DNA of 64,000 nucleotides from Geodermatophilus africanus. GTDB lineage: Bacteria; Actinomycetota; Actinomycetes; Mycobacteriales; Geodermatophilaceae. The notes beneath the pieces were generated by a model. The model was not told the DNA's origin. It saw only the letters and a list, made by a program, of their open reading frames with translations, and made no database searches. The translations under genes were made by a program, and so were the position numbers. The DNA is taken from assembly GCF_900107105.1 (NCBI RefSeq), contig NZ_FNOT01000003.1, positions 434,001-498,000 on the forward strand. Direction: 5' to 3'. Positions 17,715-28,706 of this stretch are shown in pieces; positions within the stretch are counted from its first letter, which is position 1; every line of letters starts with the position of its first letter.

Positions 17715-20093
17715 GTGCTGGACACCGGGTCGCTGCCCGCACTGCCGCGGGGCGAGCGCGCGGAGGTGCTCGACGCCTGGCTCACCGGCCTGCTCGACGA
17801 GGCGGTCGCGGGCACCCCGCCGCCCCGCTCCCGCCGGGGTGCGGGCGGGCGGGCTGGAGAACCGCCGCGCACCGGGACCGACGGCGTCGCCCTGGTCGCC
17901 GTCGGCAGCCTGGGTCGCCGGGAGCTCCCGCCGCAGGGCGACCTCGACCTCGTCCTCGTGCACGAGGGGCGTCCGGAGATCGCCGCGCTCGCGGACGCGA
18001 TCTGGTACCCCGTCTGGGACGCCGGGCTGCGGCTGGACCACTCGGTGCGGACGGTCGCCGAGGCGGTCGGCGTCGCCTCCACCGACGTCAAGGCCGGGCT
18101 CGGGATGGTCGACGTCCGCTTCGTCGCCGGGGACGCCGGGCTCGCGGCGACGCTGCGCAGCGCGACCCTGGGCAGCTGGCGGCAGTCGGCGTCCCGGCTG
18201 CTGCCCCAGCTGCGCGACCTGCGCTGCGGCCGCGCCCGGCAGGTCGGCGAGCTGGCCTTCCTCCTCGAGCCCGACCTCAAGGAGGCCTACGGCGGCCTGC
18301 GGGAGGGGCAGGTGCTGCGCGCGGTGGCCGCCGCCCAGCTGGCCGACGAGCCCACCGCTGAGGTCGAGGAGGCCTACGCGTTCCTGCTCGACGTGCGCGA
18401 CGAACTGCGGCGGCGCACGGGCCGGCCCAGCGACGTGCTGGTCCGGCAGGAGCAGCGCCCGGTGGCCGTGGCGCTCGGCCTGCCCGACGAGGACGCGCTG
18501 CTGCGCGAGGTGAGCCTGGCCGGGCGCCGGCTGGCGTTCGTCGCCGACGAGACCTGGCGGCGGGTGGAGGCCGCGCTGGTCCGCCGTCCCCGGGGCCGGT
18601 ACCGGCGGGTGCGCCGGGAGCCCCTGGCCGAGGGCGTCGTCCGCCAGGGCGACGAAGTCGTGCTCGCCCGCGACGCGCGCCCCGCCGCCGACCCCGGCCT
18701 GGTGCTCCGGGGCGCGGCCGCCGCCGCGCGCGAGGACCTGCTGCTGTCCCCCTACACGCTCAAGGTGCTCGCGGTGCACTCGCGGCCGGTGCCCGAGCCG
18801 TGGCCGGCGGAGGTGCGCTGGTCGTTCCTGCGGCTGCTGGCCAGCGGGCGGTCCGCGGTGGCGGTCCTCGAGCAGCTCGACCAGGAGGGGCTGCTGTCCC
18901 GCTTCCTGCCGGAGTGGGACCGGATCCGCTCGCTGCCGCAGCGCCACCCGTGGCACCGGTTCACCGTCGACCGGCACCTGGTGGAGGCCGCCGCGGCCGC
19001 CGCGGAGCTGACCAGGGACGTCGACCGGCCCGACCTGCTGCTGGTCGGCGCGCTCCTGCACGACGTCGGCAAGGGCTGGCCCGGCGACCACAGCGAGGTC
19101 GGCGAACCCATCGCGGCCCGCATCGCCGCCCGGATGGGCTTCGCCGCGGCCGACGTCGCCACGCTGGCCGCGATGGTGCGCCACCACCTGCTGCTGCCCG
19201 ACACCGCGACCCGCCGCGACATCGACGACCCCGCCACCGTCGAGCGGGTGGCCGCGACCATCGGGCACGACCCGGCACTGCTGCACCTGCTGCACGCCCT
19301 GGCGCAGGCCGACGGCGCCGCGACCAGCTCCTCGGCCTGGTCGCCCTGGAAGGCCCACCTGGTCGCCGCGCTGGTCGCCCGGGTGCAGGCGCGGCTGGGC
19401 GGCACCCCGGTCCCCGAGCCCGAGCCGGTGCTGCACCCGGGGGAGCCGCAGGTGAGCACCGACGCCCCGGCCGACGCCGCCAGCGCCATCTCCGTCGGCG
19501 TGGAGGACGTCGCCGACGGCCAGCAGGTGACGATCGTCGCGCCCGACCGGCACGGCCTGTTCAGCCAGCTCGCGGGCGTCCTGGCGCTCAACCAGCTCGA
19601 CGTGCGCGCCGCCAAGGTCAACGTCGCCGGCCACCGCGCCACCGCGGTCTTCGCCGTCCGGCCGCGGTTCGGTCGGGCGCCGGTGGCCTCGATTCTGGCC
19701 GACGCCGTGCGGGCCGCCTTCGAGGGGACCCTGCCGCTGGCCGAGCGGCTGCGGCAGCGGGAGGCCGACTACCGGCAGGACGCCGCCCGGGCGACGCCGC
19801 CGCGGGTGTCCTGGCACAACGGCGAGGTGACCGGCGACGCGACCGGCATCGTCGAGGTGCGCGCGGGGGACCGGGCCGGGCTGCTGTATCGGCTGACCGC
19901 GGCGCTGGTGACCGAGGGCCTCGACGTCACCTCGGCCCGGGTCGAGACCCTCGGCGCCGACGCCGCCGACCACTTCTACGTCGCCAACCCCTCCGGGGAG
20001 CCGATCGGCGCCGACCAGCGGGCCCGGGTGGAGGCCGCCCTGGCCGCCGCCGTCCGGGGCGCGGTGCCCGACCCGGCGGACACGCCGGGCTGA
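17715..20093 (+). CDS. glnD: [Protein-PII] nucleotidyltransferase/deadenylylase GlnD
   Basis: A 792-residue bifunctional enzyme that adds and removes a nucleotide on PII Tyr51 according to glutamine status. The nucleotidyltransferase domain has GSLGRRELPPQGDLDLVLVH (about 70-89). The HD domain contains LLVGALLHDVGKGWPGDHSE with the metal-binding His-Asp. Two C-terminal ACT domains follow (VTIVAPDRHGLFSQLAGVL and EVRAGDRAGLLYRLTAAL), which bind glutamine. A GTG start and GAGGAGCGAGGGGGAG upstream fit. The target PII is encoded by the preceding gene. Confidence 0.95.
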   Translation: MLDTGSLPALPRGERAEVLDAWLTGLLDEAVAGTPPPRSRRGAGGRAGEPPRTGTDGVALVAVGSLGRRELPPQGDLDLVLVHEGRPEIAALADAIWYPVWDAGLRLDHSVRTVAEAVGVASTDVKAGLGMVDVRFVAGDAGLAATLRSATLGSWRQSASRLLPQLRDLRCGRARQVGELAFLLEPDLKEAYGGLREGQVLRAVAAAQLADEPTAEVEEAYAFLLDVRDELRRRTGRPSDVLVRQEQRPVAVALGLPDEDALLREVSLAGRRLAFVADETWRRVEAALVRRPRGRYRRVRREPLAEGVVRQGDEVVLARDARPAADPGLVLRGAAAAAREDLLLSPYTLKVLAVHSRPVPEPWPAEVRWSFLRLLASGRSAVAVLEQLDQEGLLSRFLPEWDRIRSLPQRHPWHRFTVDRHLVEAAAAAAELTRDVDRPDLLLVGALLHDVGKGWPGDHSEVGEPIAARIAARMGFAAADVATLAAMVRHHLLLPDTATRRDIDDPATVERVAATIGHDPALLHLLHALAQADGAATSSSAWSPWKAHLVAALVARVQARLGGTPVPEPEPVLHPGEPQVSTDAPADAASAISVGVEDVADGQQVTIVAPDRHGLFSQLAGVLALNQLDVRAAKVNVAGHRATAVFAVRPRFGRAPVASILADAVRAAFEGTLPLAERLRQREADYRQDAARATPPRVSWHNGEVTGDATGIVEVRAGDRAGLLYRLTAALVTEGLDVTSARVETLGADAADHFYVANPSGEPIGADQRARVEAALAAAVRGAVPDPADTPG

Positions 20094-20180
20094 GGTGCGC
20101 GGTCCTGTCGTACCCCCGTGCCACCGTCGGGACGAGCGGGACGGAACGGTTCCGACGACGACCGCAGGGAGGCACCCCGC

Positions 20181-20399
20181 ATGACCGGCACGTCCGTCGA
20201 GGTCGCCGCAGCCGAGGGCAGGGTCTGGCCCTGCCCCTCCTGCGACGGGGACCGGGAGTTCGTCCAGCCGCCGTGCGTCGACGGGCACACCGAGGGCGGC
20301 GACGAGTGCCCCGAGTGGTCCTGCGCCGACTGCGGCACGGCGGTCGTCACGGCCGCCCCGGTGGCCGCCGTGGCCGCGCCCGCCCGCCGCGCGGCCTGA
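20181..20399 (+). CDS. Small Cys-rich (zinc-ribbon-like) protein
   Basis: A 72-residue protein with CPSC at 18-21 and CADC near 49-52 (plus single cysteines at PPC and DEC), a pattern that could form one treble-clef or zinc-ribbon site. The C-terminus is Ala/Val-rich. The ATG at 20181 has AGGGAGG 9 bases upstream. I do not recognise a named family. Its stop is immediately followed by a repeat copy, so it is probably a one-gene unit. Confidence 0.6.
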   Translation: MTGTSVEVAAAEGRVWPCPSCDGDREFVQPPCVDGHTEGGDECPEWSCADCGTAVVTAAPVAAVAAPARRAA

Positions 20400-20459
20400 A
20401 GAAGGGCCACCCTGCCCCCCACGCCTCGCAGGCTCGGCGCGGGTCCCTGAAGGGTGGCC
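20400..20459. repeat. Palindromic-repeat copy with CACCCT arms
   Basis: Begins at the preceding TGA (TGAAGAAGGG). Arms GGCCACCCT and AGGGTGGCC enclose CCCCCCACGCCTCGCAGGC and the following core bases. It is followed by a GTCACCGGGCCCGCGGCG spacer that resembles the spacer at 14305. The arm sequence differs from most copies yet remains self-complementary. Confidence 0.75.
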
Positions 20460-20530
20460 GTGCGACTCCGTCACCGGGCCCGCGGCGCGGTCCGGTCGGC
20501 CGATCCCGCCGTCCCCTGGCTCCTGCTCGT

Positions 20531-20536
20531 TAGGCT
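20531..20536 (+). promoter_or_regulatory. Candidate -10 hexamer for ffh
   Basis: TAGGCT lies 108 bases before the ffh start, with no clear -35. It matches TANNNT and is identical to the hexamer before DUF177. Confidence 0.3.
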
Positions 20537-20643
20537 GGTCCGGAGGTGGCGCGACGGCCCCGGGGGCTCCCCGGACGCCGGAGGCCGAAGAGCCGGTCGG
20601 AGCGACCGGCCGGCCGCGCCCACGAGCTCTGCGAGGACGTGCT

Positions 20644-22223
<1,580 letters not shown>

Positions 22224-22227
<4 letters not shown>

Positions 22228-23306
22228 GCGCGCCCGCCCTGCACCTCGCCGGCGTCGTGCTGCCCGAGGGGGAGCACCGCGACCTGTGGGTCCACGACGG
22301 CCGCGTCACGTTCGAGCCGGTGCCCGGCGCCGAGACGGTCGGCCGCGGGGGCTGGCTGGTGCCCGGCCTGGTCGACGCGCACTGTCACGTCGGCATCGCC
22401 ACCGGCGGATCGCCGGTCGACGACCTCGCCGCCGCCCGCGAGCAGGCGCTCACCGAGCGCGGCGCGGGCGTCCTGGCGCTGCGCGACTGCGGCTCCCCGG
22501 TCGACACCCGGGCCCTGGACGACGAGCCGGACCTGCCGACGATCGTCCGCGCCGGCCGGCACATCGCCCGCACCCGCCGCTACATCCCCGGGCTGGCCGC
22601 CGAGATCGAGCCGGACGCGCTGGTCGAGGAGGTCCGCGCGCAGGCCCGCCGCGGCGACGGCTGGGTGAAGCTGGTGGGGGACTGGATCGACCGCGGCGTG
22701 GGCGACCTCGCGCCCGAGTGGCCGGCCGACGTCCTCGCGGCCGCGATGGCCGCCGCGCACGAGGAGGGCGCCCGGGTCACCGCGCACACCTTCGGCACCG
22801 ACGCGCTGCCCGACCTCATCGGTGCCGGCATCGACTGCATCGAGCACGGCACCGGCCTGACCGAGGAGCTCGTCGGCGTCATGGCTGCGCGGGGCACCGC
22901 CGTCGTCCCCACGCTGGTCAACGTGGAGAACTTCCCCGGCTTCGCGGCCGCGGGCGAGAAGAGGTTCCCCGCGTACGCCAGCACGATGCGGCGGCTGCAC
23001 GCCTCGTCGGGCGCCGTCGTCCGGGCGGCGTTCGAGGCCGGCGTGCCGGTGTTCGCCGGCACCGACGCCGGGGGCGGCATCGACCACGGCCGGATCGCCG
23101 ACGAGGTGCGCGCCCTGCACGCAGCGGGTCTCCCGGCCGAGGCGGCACTGGCGGCGGCCTCGTGGTCGGCGCGCTCGTGGCTCGGGCTGCCGTGCATCGA
23201 GGAGGGGGCGCCGGCCGACCTGGTCGTCTACGACGCCGACCCGCGCGCCGACCTCGGCACCCTCGCCCGGCCGCGGCACATCGTGCTGCGCGGCCGGGTC
23301 GTCTAG
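22224..23306 (+). CDS. Amidohydrolase-family protein (Rv2915c-like)
   Basis: A 360-residue metal-dependent hydrolase. DAHCH at 51-55 provides the HxH metal ligands, followed by VKLVGDW (position of the bridging lysine), AHTFG and EHGTG (histidine ligands) and GTDAGGGIDHG (catalytic Asp). This is the imidazolonepropionase/dihydroorotase-like TIM-barrel superfamily. Its place after ffh corresponds to Rv2915c of M. tuberculosis. Substrate is unknown. Translation is probably coupled to ffh through the GTGA overlap. Confidence 0.85.
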
Positions 23307-23323
23307 GCCGGAGGCGATCCGAG

Positions 23324-23480
23324 CCCCAGCGTGACCTCGGTGCGGCCGGGGGCGGAGGCCGGTGCCGTCGGAGCCCAAGGCGTGGCCGCGGTCGCGCAGT
23401 GCCCGGATGACGGCGGTGCGGATCCGCTCGTCGTCCTCCACGACCAGGAGTCGGGCCGTGCGCTGATCGTGACGTCCCCG
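23324..23480 (-). pseudogene. Remnant of an OmpR-type response regulator receiver
   Basis: The minus strand reads RLLVVEDDERIRTAVIRALRD (first residue near 23462), then RGHA and, after a few more residues, GTGL (to about 23355). This is the first strand, the acidic DD pair and helix 1 of a receiver domain. Beyond that the similarity decays: one frame gives EVTLGL and a stop near 23324. No phosphoacceptor Asp, output domain or sensor kinase gene is present. The fragment lies divergent from a secreted protein gene and next to the amidohydrolase. It looks like the leftover N-terminus of a deleted two-component system. Confidence 0.65.
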
Positions 23481-23581
23481 GGCCGGCAGTTCGTGTCCCC
23501 AAGTCAGGGGGATGATCACGGGGGCCGCACGCGTCAGTCTCTGTGGGTGAGCTCGACCGACGCGGCGGGAGCGTCTGCGGC

Positions 23582-24136
23582 ATGACGCGGACCGTTGCAC
23601 TCGCAGCCCTCTGGACCGCCTCGGCGGCGTCGGCCGTCGGCTTCCTCGCCGTGTCCCTCGTCGACGCCGAGGCCTCGCCGGTGACCCGGCCGATCGCGGC
23701 CACCGAGTCGGTGTCCGCCTCGCCGGCCGGCTCCCACGACGCCGGCCTGCCTGCCGCCGCGTCGCAGCCACCGGCCGCGGCGCCGCCCTCGGGCGAGTAC
23801 GCCACCGTCGGGGGCACGGTCTTCGCCTCCTGCGACGGCGGGATCCTGCAGGTGGGGGCGGCCCCGGCGACCGGCTGGTGGGTCGACGACCAGGACCAGC
23901 ACGGGGAGGTGGAATTCGGGAGCGCCACGCAGGAGGTGGAGGTGCACGTCGCCTGCGCCGACGGCGTCCCCTCCTTCCGCGACGAGGGCGTGCGGGCCGA
24001 CGAGGACCGGCCCGAGGACTCGAGCTCACCGTCGCCCGCCCCGGGCGCCGACGACTCCACCGGCCGGGTGGGCGGCGGGCACGGCTCCGACGACCCGCCC
24101 GGCGACGACGACGGCGGCGACCGCGTCGACGACTGA
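23582..24136 (+). CDS. Predicted secreted or membrane-anchored protein, unknown function
   Basis: A 184-residue protein with an N-terminal signal or anchor ([20 protein letters not shown]), a Ser/Ala/Pro-rich linker, and a compact region (about 75-140). That region contains [28 protein letters not shown] and VHVACADG, with two cysteines that could pair. The C-terminus is Asp/Gly-rich. I recognise no named domain. The ATG at 23582 is preferred because it starts the signal directly; a GTG at 23543 is in frame. It sits next to the response-regulator remnant and may once have been its target or partner. Confidence 0.6.
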   Translation: MTRTVALAALWTASAASAVGFLAVSLVDAEASPVTRPIAATESVSASPAGSHDAGLPAAASQPPAAAPPSGEYATVGGTVFASCDGGILQVGAAPATGWWVDDQDQHGEVEFGSATQEVEVHVACADGVPSFRDEGVRADEDRPEDSSSPSPAPGADDSTGRVGGGHGSDDPPGDDDGGDRVDD

Positions 24137-24249
24137 CCGCTGCCCCTCCCACGGACCCGCTGCCGGGCTCGGTGACCCCCGCACCGAGCCCGGCAGCGTG
24201 CTCTCCGCCGTCGCGGCAAACCCAGCGGCGACCCCGCGGGCCCGCCTGG

Positions 24250-24255
24250 GAGACT
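24250..24255 (+). promoter_or_regulatory. Candidate -10 for leaderless proS
   Basis: GAGACT ends 6 bases before the GTG of proS, in the same CTGGGAGACT context seen before ftsY. No Shine-Dalgarno sequence precedes the GTG. Confidence 0.35.
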
Positions 24256-24261
24256 CGTCGC

Positions 24262-26010
24262 GTGCTGCTGCGGATGTCCACGCTGTTCCTGCGCACCCTG
24301 CGCGACGACCCGGCCGACGCGGAGGTGCCCAGCCACCGCCTCCTGGTGCGGGCGGGGTACATCCGGCGGGCCGCGCCGGGTGGCTTCACCTGGCTGCCGC
24401 TGGGCTACCGCGTCTTCCGCAACGTCGAGCGCGTCGTCCGCGAGGAGATGAACCGGATGGGCGCGCAGGAGGTGCACTTCCCGGCGCTGCTGCCGCGTGA
24501 GCCCTACGAGGCCACCAACCGCTGGACCGAGTACGGCCCCAACCTCTTCCGTCTCCAGGACCGCCGGGGTGCCGACTACCTGCTCGGCCCCACCCACGAG
24601 GAGATGTTCACCCTCCTGGTGAAGGACCTGTACTCGTCGTACAAGGACCTGCCGCTCGCGCTGTACCAGATCCAGACCAAGTACCGGGACGAGGCGCGTC
24701 CCCGGGCGGGGCTCTTCCGCGGCCGCGAGTTCACGATGAAGGACAGCTACTCCTTCGACGTCGACGACGCCGGGCTGGACAAGAGCTACGCCGCCCACCG
24801 CGACGCCTACATCCGGGTCTTCGACCGGCTGGGCCTGGACTACGTCATCGTCTCGGCGATGTCGGGAGCCATGGGCGGGTCCCGGAGCGAGGAGTTCCTG
24901 CACCCCACCCCGATCGGCGAGGACACGTTCGTCCGCTCGGCCGGCGGCTACGCGGCCAACGTGGAGGCGGTGACCACCGTCGTCCCCGACGAGATCCCGC
25001 TCGAGGGGCTGCCCGAAGCCCACGTCGAGGACACCCCCGACACCCCGACCATCGAGACGCTGGTCGCGGTCGCGCAGCAGCTGTTCCCCGACGAGGACCA
25101 CACCGCCGCCTCGACGCTGAAGAACGTCGTCGTCACGCTGATGCACCCCGACGGCACCCGCGAGCCGCTGGTGGTCGGCATCCCCGGCGACCGCGAGGTC
25201 GACCTCAAGCGGCTGGAGGCGCAGGTCTCGCCGGCCGAGGTGGAGCCGTTCAGCGACTTCGAGGCCCACCCCGAGCTGGTCAAGGGCTACATCGGTCCGC
25301 ATGTGCTCGGCGCCGACAGCGCGTCGGGCATCCGCTTCCTCGTCGACCCGCGGGTGGTGACCGGCACCCGCTGGATCACCGGCGCCAACGAGCCCGGCAA
25401 GCACGTCTTCGACCTGGTGGCCGGCCGGGACTTCACCTGGGACGGCGTCATCGAGGCCGCCGAGGTGCTGCCCGGCGACCCGGCGCCCGACGGTTCCGGC
25501 CCGCTGGAGCTGGCCCGCGGGGTGGAGCTGGGCCACATCTTCCAGCTGGGCCGCAAGTACGCGGAGGCACTCGACCTCAGGGTGCTCGACGAGAACGGCA
25601 AGCTCGTCACGGTCACCATGGGGTCCTACGGGATCGGCGTCTCCCGCGCCGTGGCCGCGATCGCCGAGTCCACGCACGACGAGCTGGGCCTGGTGTGGCC
25701 GCGCGAGGTCGCGCCGGCCGACGTGCACGTGGTCGCCACCGGCAAGGACGCCGCGGTCTTCGAGGCTGCCGAGTCGCTGGCCCAGGAGATGGTCGCGGCC
25801 GGGCTGACCGTGCTCTACGACGACCGGCCCAAGGTCTCGCCCGGGGTCAAGTTCAAGGACGCCGAGCTGCTCGGGATGCCGACCATCGTCACCGTGGGCC
25901 GCGGGCTCGCCGCCGGCGTGATCGAGCTGCGCGACCGGGCGACGGGGGAGCGCGAGGAGGTGCCCGTCGCCGAGGCCGCCGCCCGGGCGCTGGCCGCCGT
26001 CCGCGGCTAG
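24262..26010 (+). CDS. proS: Prolyl-tRNA synthetase
   Basis: Class II aminoacyl-tRNA synthetase charging tRNA-Pro; 582 residues, the bacterial form with an inserted YbaK-like editing domain. Motif 2 lies in the catalytic core around [14 protein letters not shown] and [15 protein letters not shown]. The insertion runs from about residue 235 to 400 ([18 protein letters not shown] onward). Motif 3 is around [15 protein letters not shown], and the anticodon-binding domain is at the C-terminus. The GTG at 24262 gives [17 protein letters not shown] as in homologues; an ATG 4 codons later is the alternative. A repeat copy follows. Confidence 0.95.
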   Translation: MLLRMSTLFLRTLRDDPADAEVPSHRLLVRAGYIRRAAPGGFTWLPLGYRVFRNVERVVREEMNRMGAQEVHFPALLPREPYEATNRWTEYGPNLFRLQDRRGADYLLGPTHEEMFTLLVKDLYSSYKDLPLALYQIQTKYRDEARPRAGLFRGREFTMKDSYSFDVDDAGLDKSYAAHRDAYIRVFDRLGLDYVIVSAMSGAMGGSRSEEFLHPTPIGEDTFVRSAGGYAANVEAVTTVVPDEIPLEGLPEAHVEDTPDTPTIETLVAVAQQLFPDEDHTAASTLKNVVVTLMHPDGTREPLVVGIPGDREVDLKRLEAQVSPAEVEPFSDFEAHPELVKGYIGPHVLGADSASGIRFLVDPRVVTGTRWITGANEPGKHVFDLVAGRDFTWDGVIEAAEVLPGDPAPDGSGPLELARGVELGHIFQLGRKYAEALDLRVLDENGKLVTVTMGSYGIGVSRAVAAIAESTHDELGLVWPREVAPADVHVVATGKDAAVFEAAESLAQEMVAAGLTVLYDDRPKVSPGVKFKDAELLGMPTIVTVGRGLAAGVIELRDRATGEREEVPVAEAAARALAAVRG

Positions 26011-26023
26011 ATGTACCCGGCAT

Positions 26024-26076
26024 GGCCCCGTCCAGAGGCTCGCGCCCGAGCGTGCGAGGGCGGGAAGAGGACGGGG
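26024..26076. repeat. Palindromic-repeat copy upstream of rpsP
   Basis: Arms GGCCCCGTCC (26024-26033) and GGACGGGG (26069-26076) surround a core related to CTCGCGCCCGAGCGTGCGAG, in the same orientation and with the same arms as the copy at smc. The candidate rpsP promoter starts 10 bases beyond it. Confidence 0.75.
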
Positions 26077-26085
26077 TTCTCTTTC

Positions 26086-26094
26086 TGGCACAAT
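26086..26094 (+). promoter_or_regulatory. Candidate rpsP promoter motif TGGCACAAT
   Basis: TGGCACAAT contains a -10-like CACAAT. A near-identical TGGCACAGT occurs upstream of rplS. It lies 135 bases before rpsP; no -35 is obvious. Confidence 0.35.
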
Positions 26095-26228
26095 GGACCG
26101 TCGAACACGGCGGTGGGCGGCCCTCTCACCGTTGCCGGCCGTGTCCAGCCGCACCGCCCCCGCCGTACCCCCACGCGTCGCTCCGGGCGGGCACACACGA
26201 CCTGCGTTCGAGGAGAACACCACACACC

Positions 26229-26669
26229 GTGGCCACCAAGATCAAGCTCATGCGCCTGGGCAAAATGCGCGCGCCGTACTACCGCATCGTCGTCGCCGAC
26301 TCCCGCACCAAGCGCGAGGGGCGTTCGATCGAGACGATCGGCAAGTACCACCCGAAGGAGGACCCGTCCTTCATCGAGGTCGACTCCGAGCGGGCGCAGT
26401 ACTGGCTGGGTGTCGGCGCGCAGCCGACCGAGGCCGTCGCCGCCATCTTCCGCGTCACCGGTGACTGGCAGAAGTTCAAGGGCGAGGCCGCGCCGCCGCC
26501 CATGAAGGTCGCCGCCCCGAAGCCGGACAAGAAGGCCCTTTACGAGGAGGCCGTCCGCGCCTCGGGTGAGGAGCCGGCCGCCGGCGCCACCACCCCGAGG
26601 AAGAAGGCCGCTCCCAAGGCCGACGACGCGGCGGCGAGCGACGCCCCCGCCGAGACGCCCGCCGAGTAA
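26229..26669 (+). CDS. rpsP: 30S ribosomal protein S16
   Basis: Small-subunit protein; 146 residues, against about 80-90 for the core. The standard [26 protein letters not shown] opening and the [18 protein letters not shown] strand are intact. The extra C-terminal 55 residues are Ala/Pro/Lys-rich and disordered, as is common in high-GC actinobacteria. The GTG at 26229 is fixed by homology. It heads the rpsP-khpA-rimM-trmD cluster. Confidence 0.96.
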   Translation: MATKIKLMRLGKMRAPYYRIVVADSRTKREGRSIETIGKYHPKEDPSFIEVDSERAQYWLGVGAQPTEAVAAIFRVTGDWQKFKGEAAPPPMKVAAPKPDKKALYEEAVRASGEEPAAGATTPRKKAAPKADDAAASDAPAETPAE

Positions 26670-26672
26670 GTC

Positions 26673-26909
26673 GTGCTCGAAGAGGCGCTCGAGCACCTGG
26701 TCAAGGGCATCGTCGACCACCCCGAGGACGTCACGGTCGACCTGCTGACCAACCGTCGCGGCAAGACCCTCGAGGTCCGGGTGCACCCCGACGACCTCGG
26801 CAAGGTCATCGGCCGCGGCGGCCGCACCGCCAAGGCGCTGCGCACCGTGATGACCGGTGTCGGCGGCCGGGGCCTGCGGGTCGACGTCGTCGACACCGAC
26901 GGGCGCTGA
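26673..26909 (+). CDS. khpA: KH-domain RNA-binding protein KhpA
   Basis: A 78-residue single KH domain protein. The GXXG loop lies in KVIGRGGRTAKALRTV, and the flanking strands LEVRVHPDDLG and GLRVDVVDTDG complete the fold. KhpA binds RNA, often with KhpB, and its gene lies between rpsP and rimM in most actinobacteria and firmicutes. It starts 3 bases after the rpsP stop. Confidence 0.93.
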   Translation: MLEEALEHLVKGIVDHPEDVTVDLLTNRRGKTLEVRVHPDDLGKVIGRGGRTAKALRTVMTGVGGRGLRVDVVDTDGR

Positions 26910-26933
26910 GCACCTCACCCGGAGCACCACCCG

Positions 26934-27467
26934 GTGAGCGCAGAACCGCACGAGACCACCGACACCGTGGTGGTCGGCCGCATCGGCCGGCCCCACGGTG
27001 TCCGTGGTGAGGTGACCGTCGAGGTCCGCACCGACGACCCGGACCTCCGGTTCGCCCCCGGCGCGGTGCTGCGCACCGACCCCGCCGAGCGCGGGCCGCT
27101 GACCGTTGCCGGCCGCCGCTGGCACCGCGAGGTCCTGCTGCTCGCCGTCGAGGGCGTCGAGAGCCGCGAGGCGGCCGAGGAGCTGCGCAACACCGAGCTG
27201 CACGTCCCCGTGGCGGAGCTGCCCGCGCTCGAGGACCCCGACGACTACTACGACCACCAGCTGGTCGGCCTGACCGCCCGGCTGCCCGACGGCACCGGGC
27301 TGGGCGCCGTGGCCGCCGTCCGCCACGAGGGCGCCGACCTGCTCGTCGTCCGGCGGGTCGAGGGTGGGGAGCTGCTGGTGCCCTTCGTCACGGCGATCGT
27401 CCCGACCGTCGACGTCGCCGGTGGGTTCGTCGTCGTCGACCCGCCCGAGGGGCTGCTCGACCTGTGA
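26934..27467 (+). CDS. rimM: Ribosome maturation factor RimM
   Basis: A 177-residue 30S assembly factor that binds S19 and helps mature the 16S rRNA 3' domain. The N-terminal domain starts VVGRIGRPHGVRGEVTVEV, the family hallmark. The C-terminal PRC-barrel includes YYDHQLVGLTA and ends LLVPFVTAIVPTVDVAGG. The GTG at 26934 is 24 bases after khpA. It overlaps trmD by GTGA. Confidence 0.95.
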   Translation: MSAEPHETTDTVVVGRIGRPHGVRGEVTVEVRTDDPDLRFAPGAVLRTDPAERGPLTVAGRRWHREVLLLAVEGVESREAAEELRNTELHVPVAELPALEDPDDYYDHQLVGLTARLPDGTGLGAVAAVRHEGADLLVVRRVEGGELLVPFVTAIVPTVDVAGGFVVVDPPEGLLDL

Positions 27468-28204
27468 GCGTGCCCTTCCGGGTGGACGTCGTCACGATCT
27501 TCCCCGAGTACCTGACGCCGCTGCGGCAGTCGCTGCTGGGAAAGGCCGCCGAGCGAGGCCTGGTCGGCGTGGAGGTGCACGACCTGCGGCAGTGGACCGA
27601 CGACCTCCACCGCACGGTGGACGACGCCCCCTACGGCGGCGGCCCGGGCATGGTGATGAAGCCCGAGCCGTGGGCCCGGGCGCTCGAGGCCGTCCGCTCG
27701 CCGGGCACCCGCCTGGTCGTGCCGACCCCTGCCGGGCGCCCCTTCACGCAGGCCGTGGCCGCCGCGTGGGCGACCGAGCCCGGCCTGGTGTTCGCCTGCG
27801 GCCGCTACGAGGGCATCGACCAGCGGGTCGCCGACTGGGCCGCCGGGGCCGGGCCGGTGTCGGAGGTCTCGATCGGCGACTACGTGCTGGCCGGCGGCGA
27901 GTCCGCGGTGCTGGTCATGGTCGAGGCGGTGACCCGGCTGCTGCCCGGCGTCGTCGGCAACCGGGAGTCCGTCGAGTACGACTCGCACGCCGACGGCCTG
28001 CTGGAGGGGCCGTCCTACACCCGCCCGGCGTCCTGGCGCGGCCACGAGGTCCCGGCCGTGCTGCTGTCGGGCGACCACGCCGCGATCGCCCGGTGGCGGC
28101 GCGCGGAGTCCCTGCGGCGGACCGCGGCCCGGCGTCCGGACCTGCTGGCCGCGCTGCCAGACGGCGCGCTCACCGACGACGACCGCGCCGTCCTCGGCGA
28201 GTGA
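27464..28204 (+). CDS. trmD: tRNA (guanine(37)-N(1))-methyltransferase TrmD
   Basis: SPOUT methyltransferase forming m1G37 in tRNA to prevent frameshifting; 246 residues. Visible motifs: VDVVTIFPEYL at the start, DDAPYGGGPGMVMKPEP (substrate loop), FACGRYEGIDQRV and the knot motif SIGDYVLAGGESAVLVM. The GTG start overlaps the rimM stop, and the gene itself overlaps the NUDIX gene by GTGA. Confidence 0.96.
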   Translation: MSVPFRVDVVTIFPEYLTPLRQSLLGKAAERGLVGVEVHDLRQWTDDLHRTVDDAPYGGGPGMVMKPEPWARALEAVRSPGTRLVVPTPAGRPFTQAVAAAWATEPGLVFACGRYEGIDQRVADWAAGAGPVSEVSIGDYVLAGGESAVLVMVEAVTRLLPGVVGNRESVEYDSHADGLLEGPSYTRPASWRGHEVPAVLLSGDHAAIARWRRAESLRRTAARRPDLLAALPDGALTDDDRAVLGE

Positions 28205-28701
28205 CCGACCGCGCCTGGGTCCGGCCGACCGCCCGCGTGGTCGTCCTGGACCCGTCCGGGCGGGTGCTGCTGCTCGGCGCCCGGCTCACCGACCCCGCCG
28301 TCCCGCCCGGCGACGTGCTGTTCTGGTACACGCCCGGCGGCGGCGTGGAGCCGGGGGAGGGCGTGCGGGGAGCCGCGGCCCGTGAGCTCGCCGAGGAGAT
28401 CGGCCTCCTCGTCGACCCCGGCCGGCTCGAGGGGCCGGTGTGGTTCCGGCGGCACGTCGGTCCGAACGCCTTCGTGCAGATCGACTCCCGCGAGACGTTC
28501 TTCGTACTGCGCGACGTCGAGCACGAGGTGGACGCGAGCGGGCGCACCGAGCTCGAGCTGCTGGGCGCCGAGCCGCACCGCTGGTGGAGCGCCGAGGAGG
28601 TCGCCGCGAGTGCGGAGACCTTCGCGCCGCGGGAGCTCGCCGACCTGCTGGCGGAGCTGTCCCGCGGCCCGTGGACGGGGCCGCCGCGCTTCGTCGGCTG
28701 A
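28201..28701 (+). CDS. NUDIX hydrolase
   Basis: A 166-residue NUDIX protein. The box GGGVEPGEGVRGAAARELAE continues with EIGL and contains all conserved Gly and Glu positions. A strongly basic and aromatic patch (WFRRHVGPNAFVQ) follows. Substrate (nucleoside diphosphate derivative) is unknown. The longer frame upstream is a shadow of trmD; the GTG at 28201 overlaps the trmD stop, so it is coupled to the tRNA-modification cluster. Confidence 0.88.
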   Translation: MTDRAWVRPTARVVVLDPSGRVLLLGARLTDPAVPPGDVLFWYTPGGGVEPGEGVRGAAARELAEEIGLLVDPGRLEGPVWFRRHVGPNAFVQIDSRETFFVLRDVEHEVDASGRTELELLGAEPHRWWSAEEVAASAETFAPRELADLLAELSRGPWTGPPRFVG

Positions 28702-28706
28702 CGATG

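Noticed and set aside
23331..23585. Plus-strand 84-codon ORF between the amidohydrolase and the secreted gene
   Set aside because: It is antisense to the response-regulator remnant, has no domain, and its 3' end overlaps the next gene.
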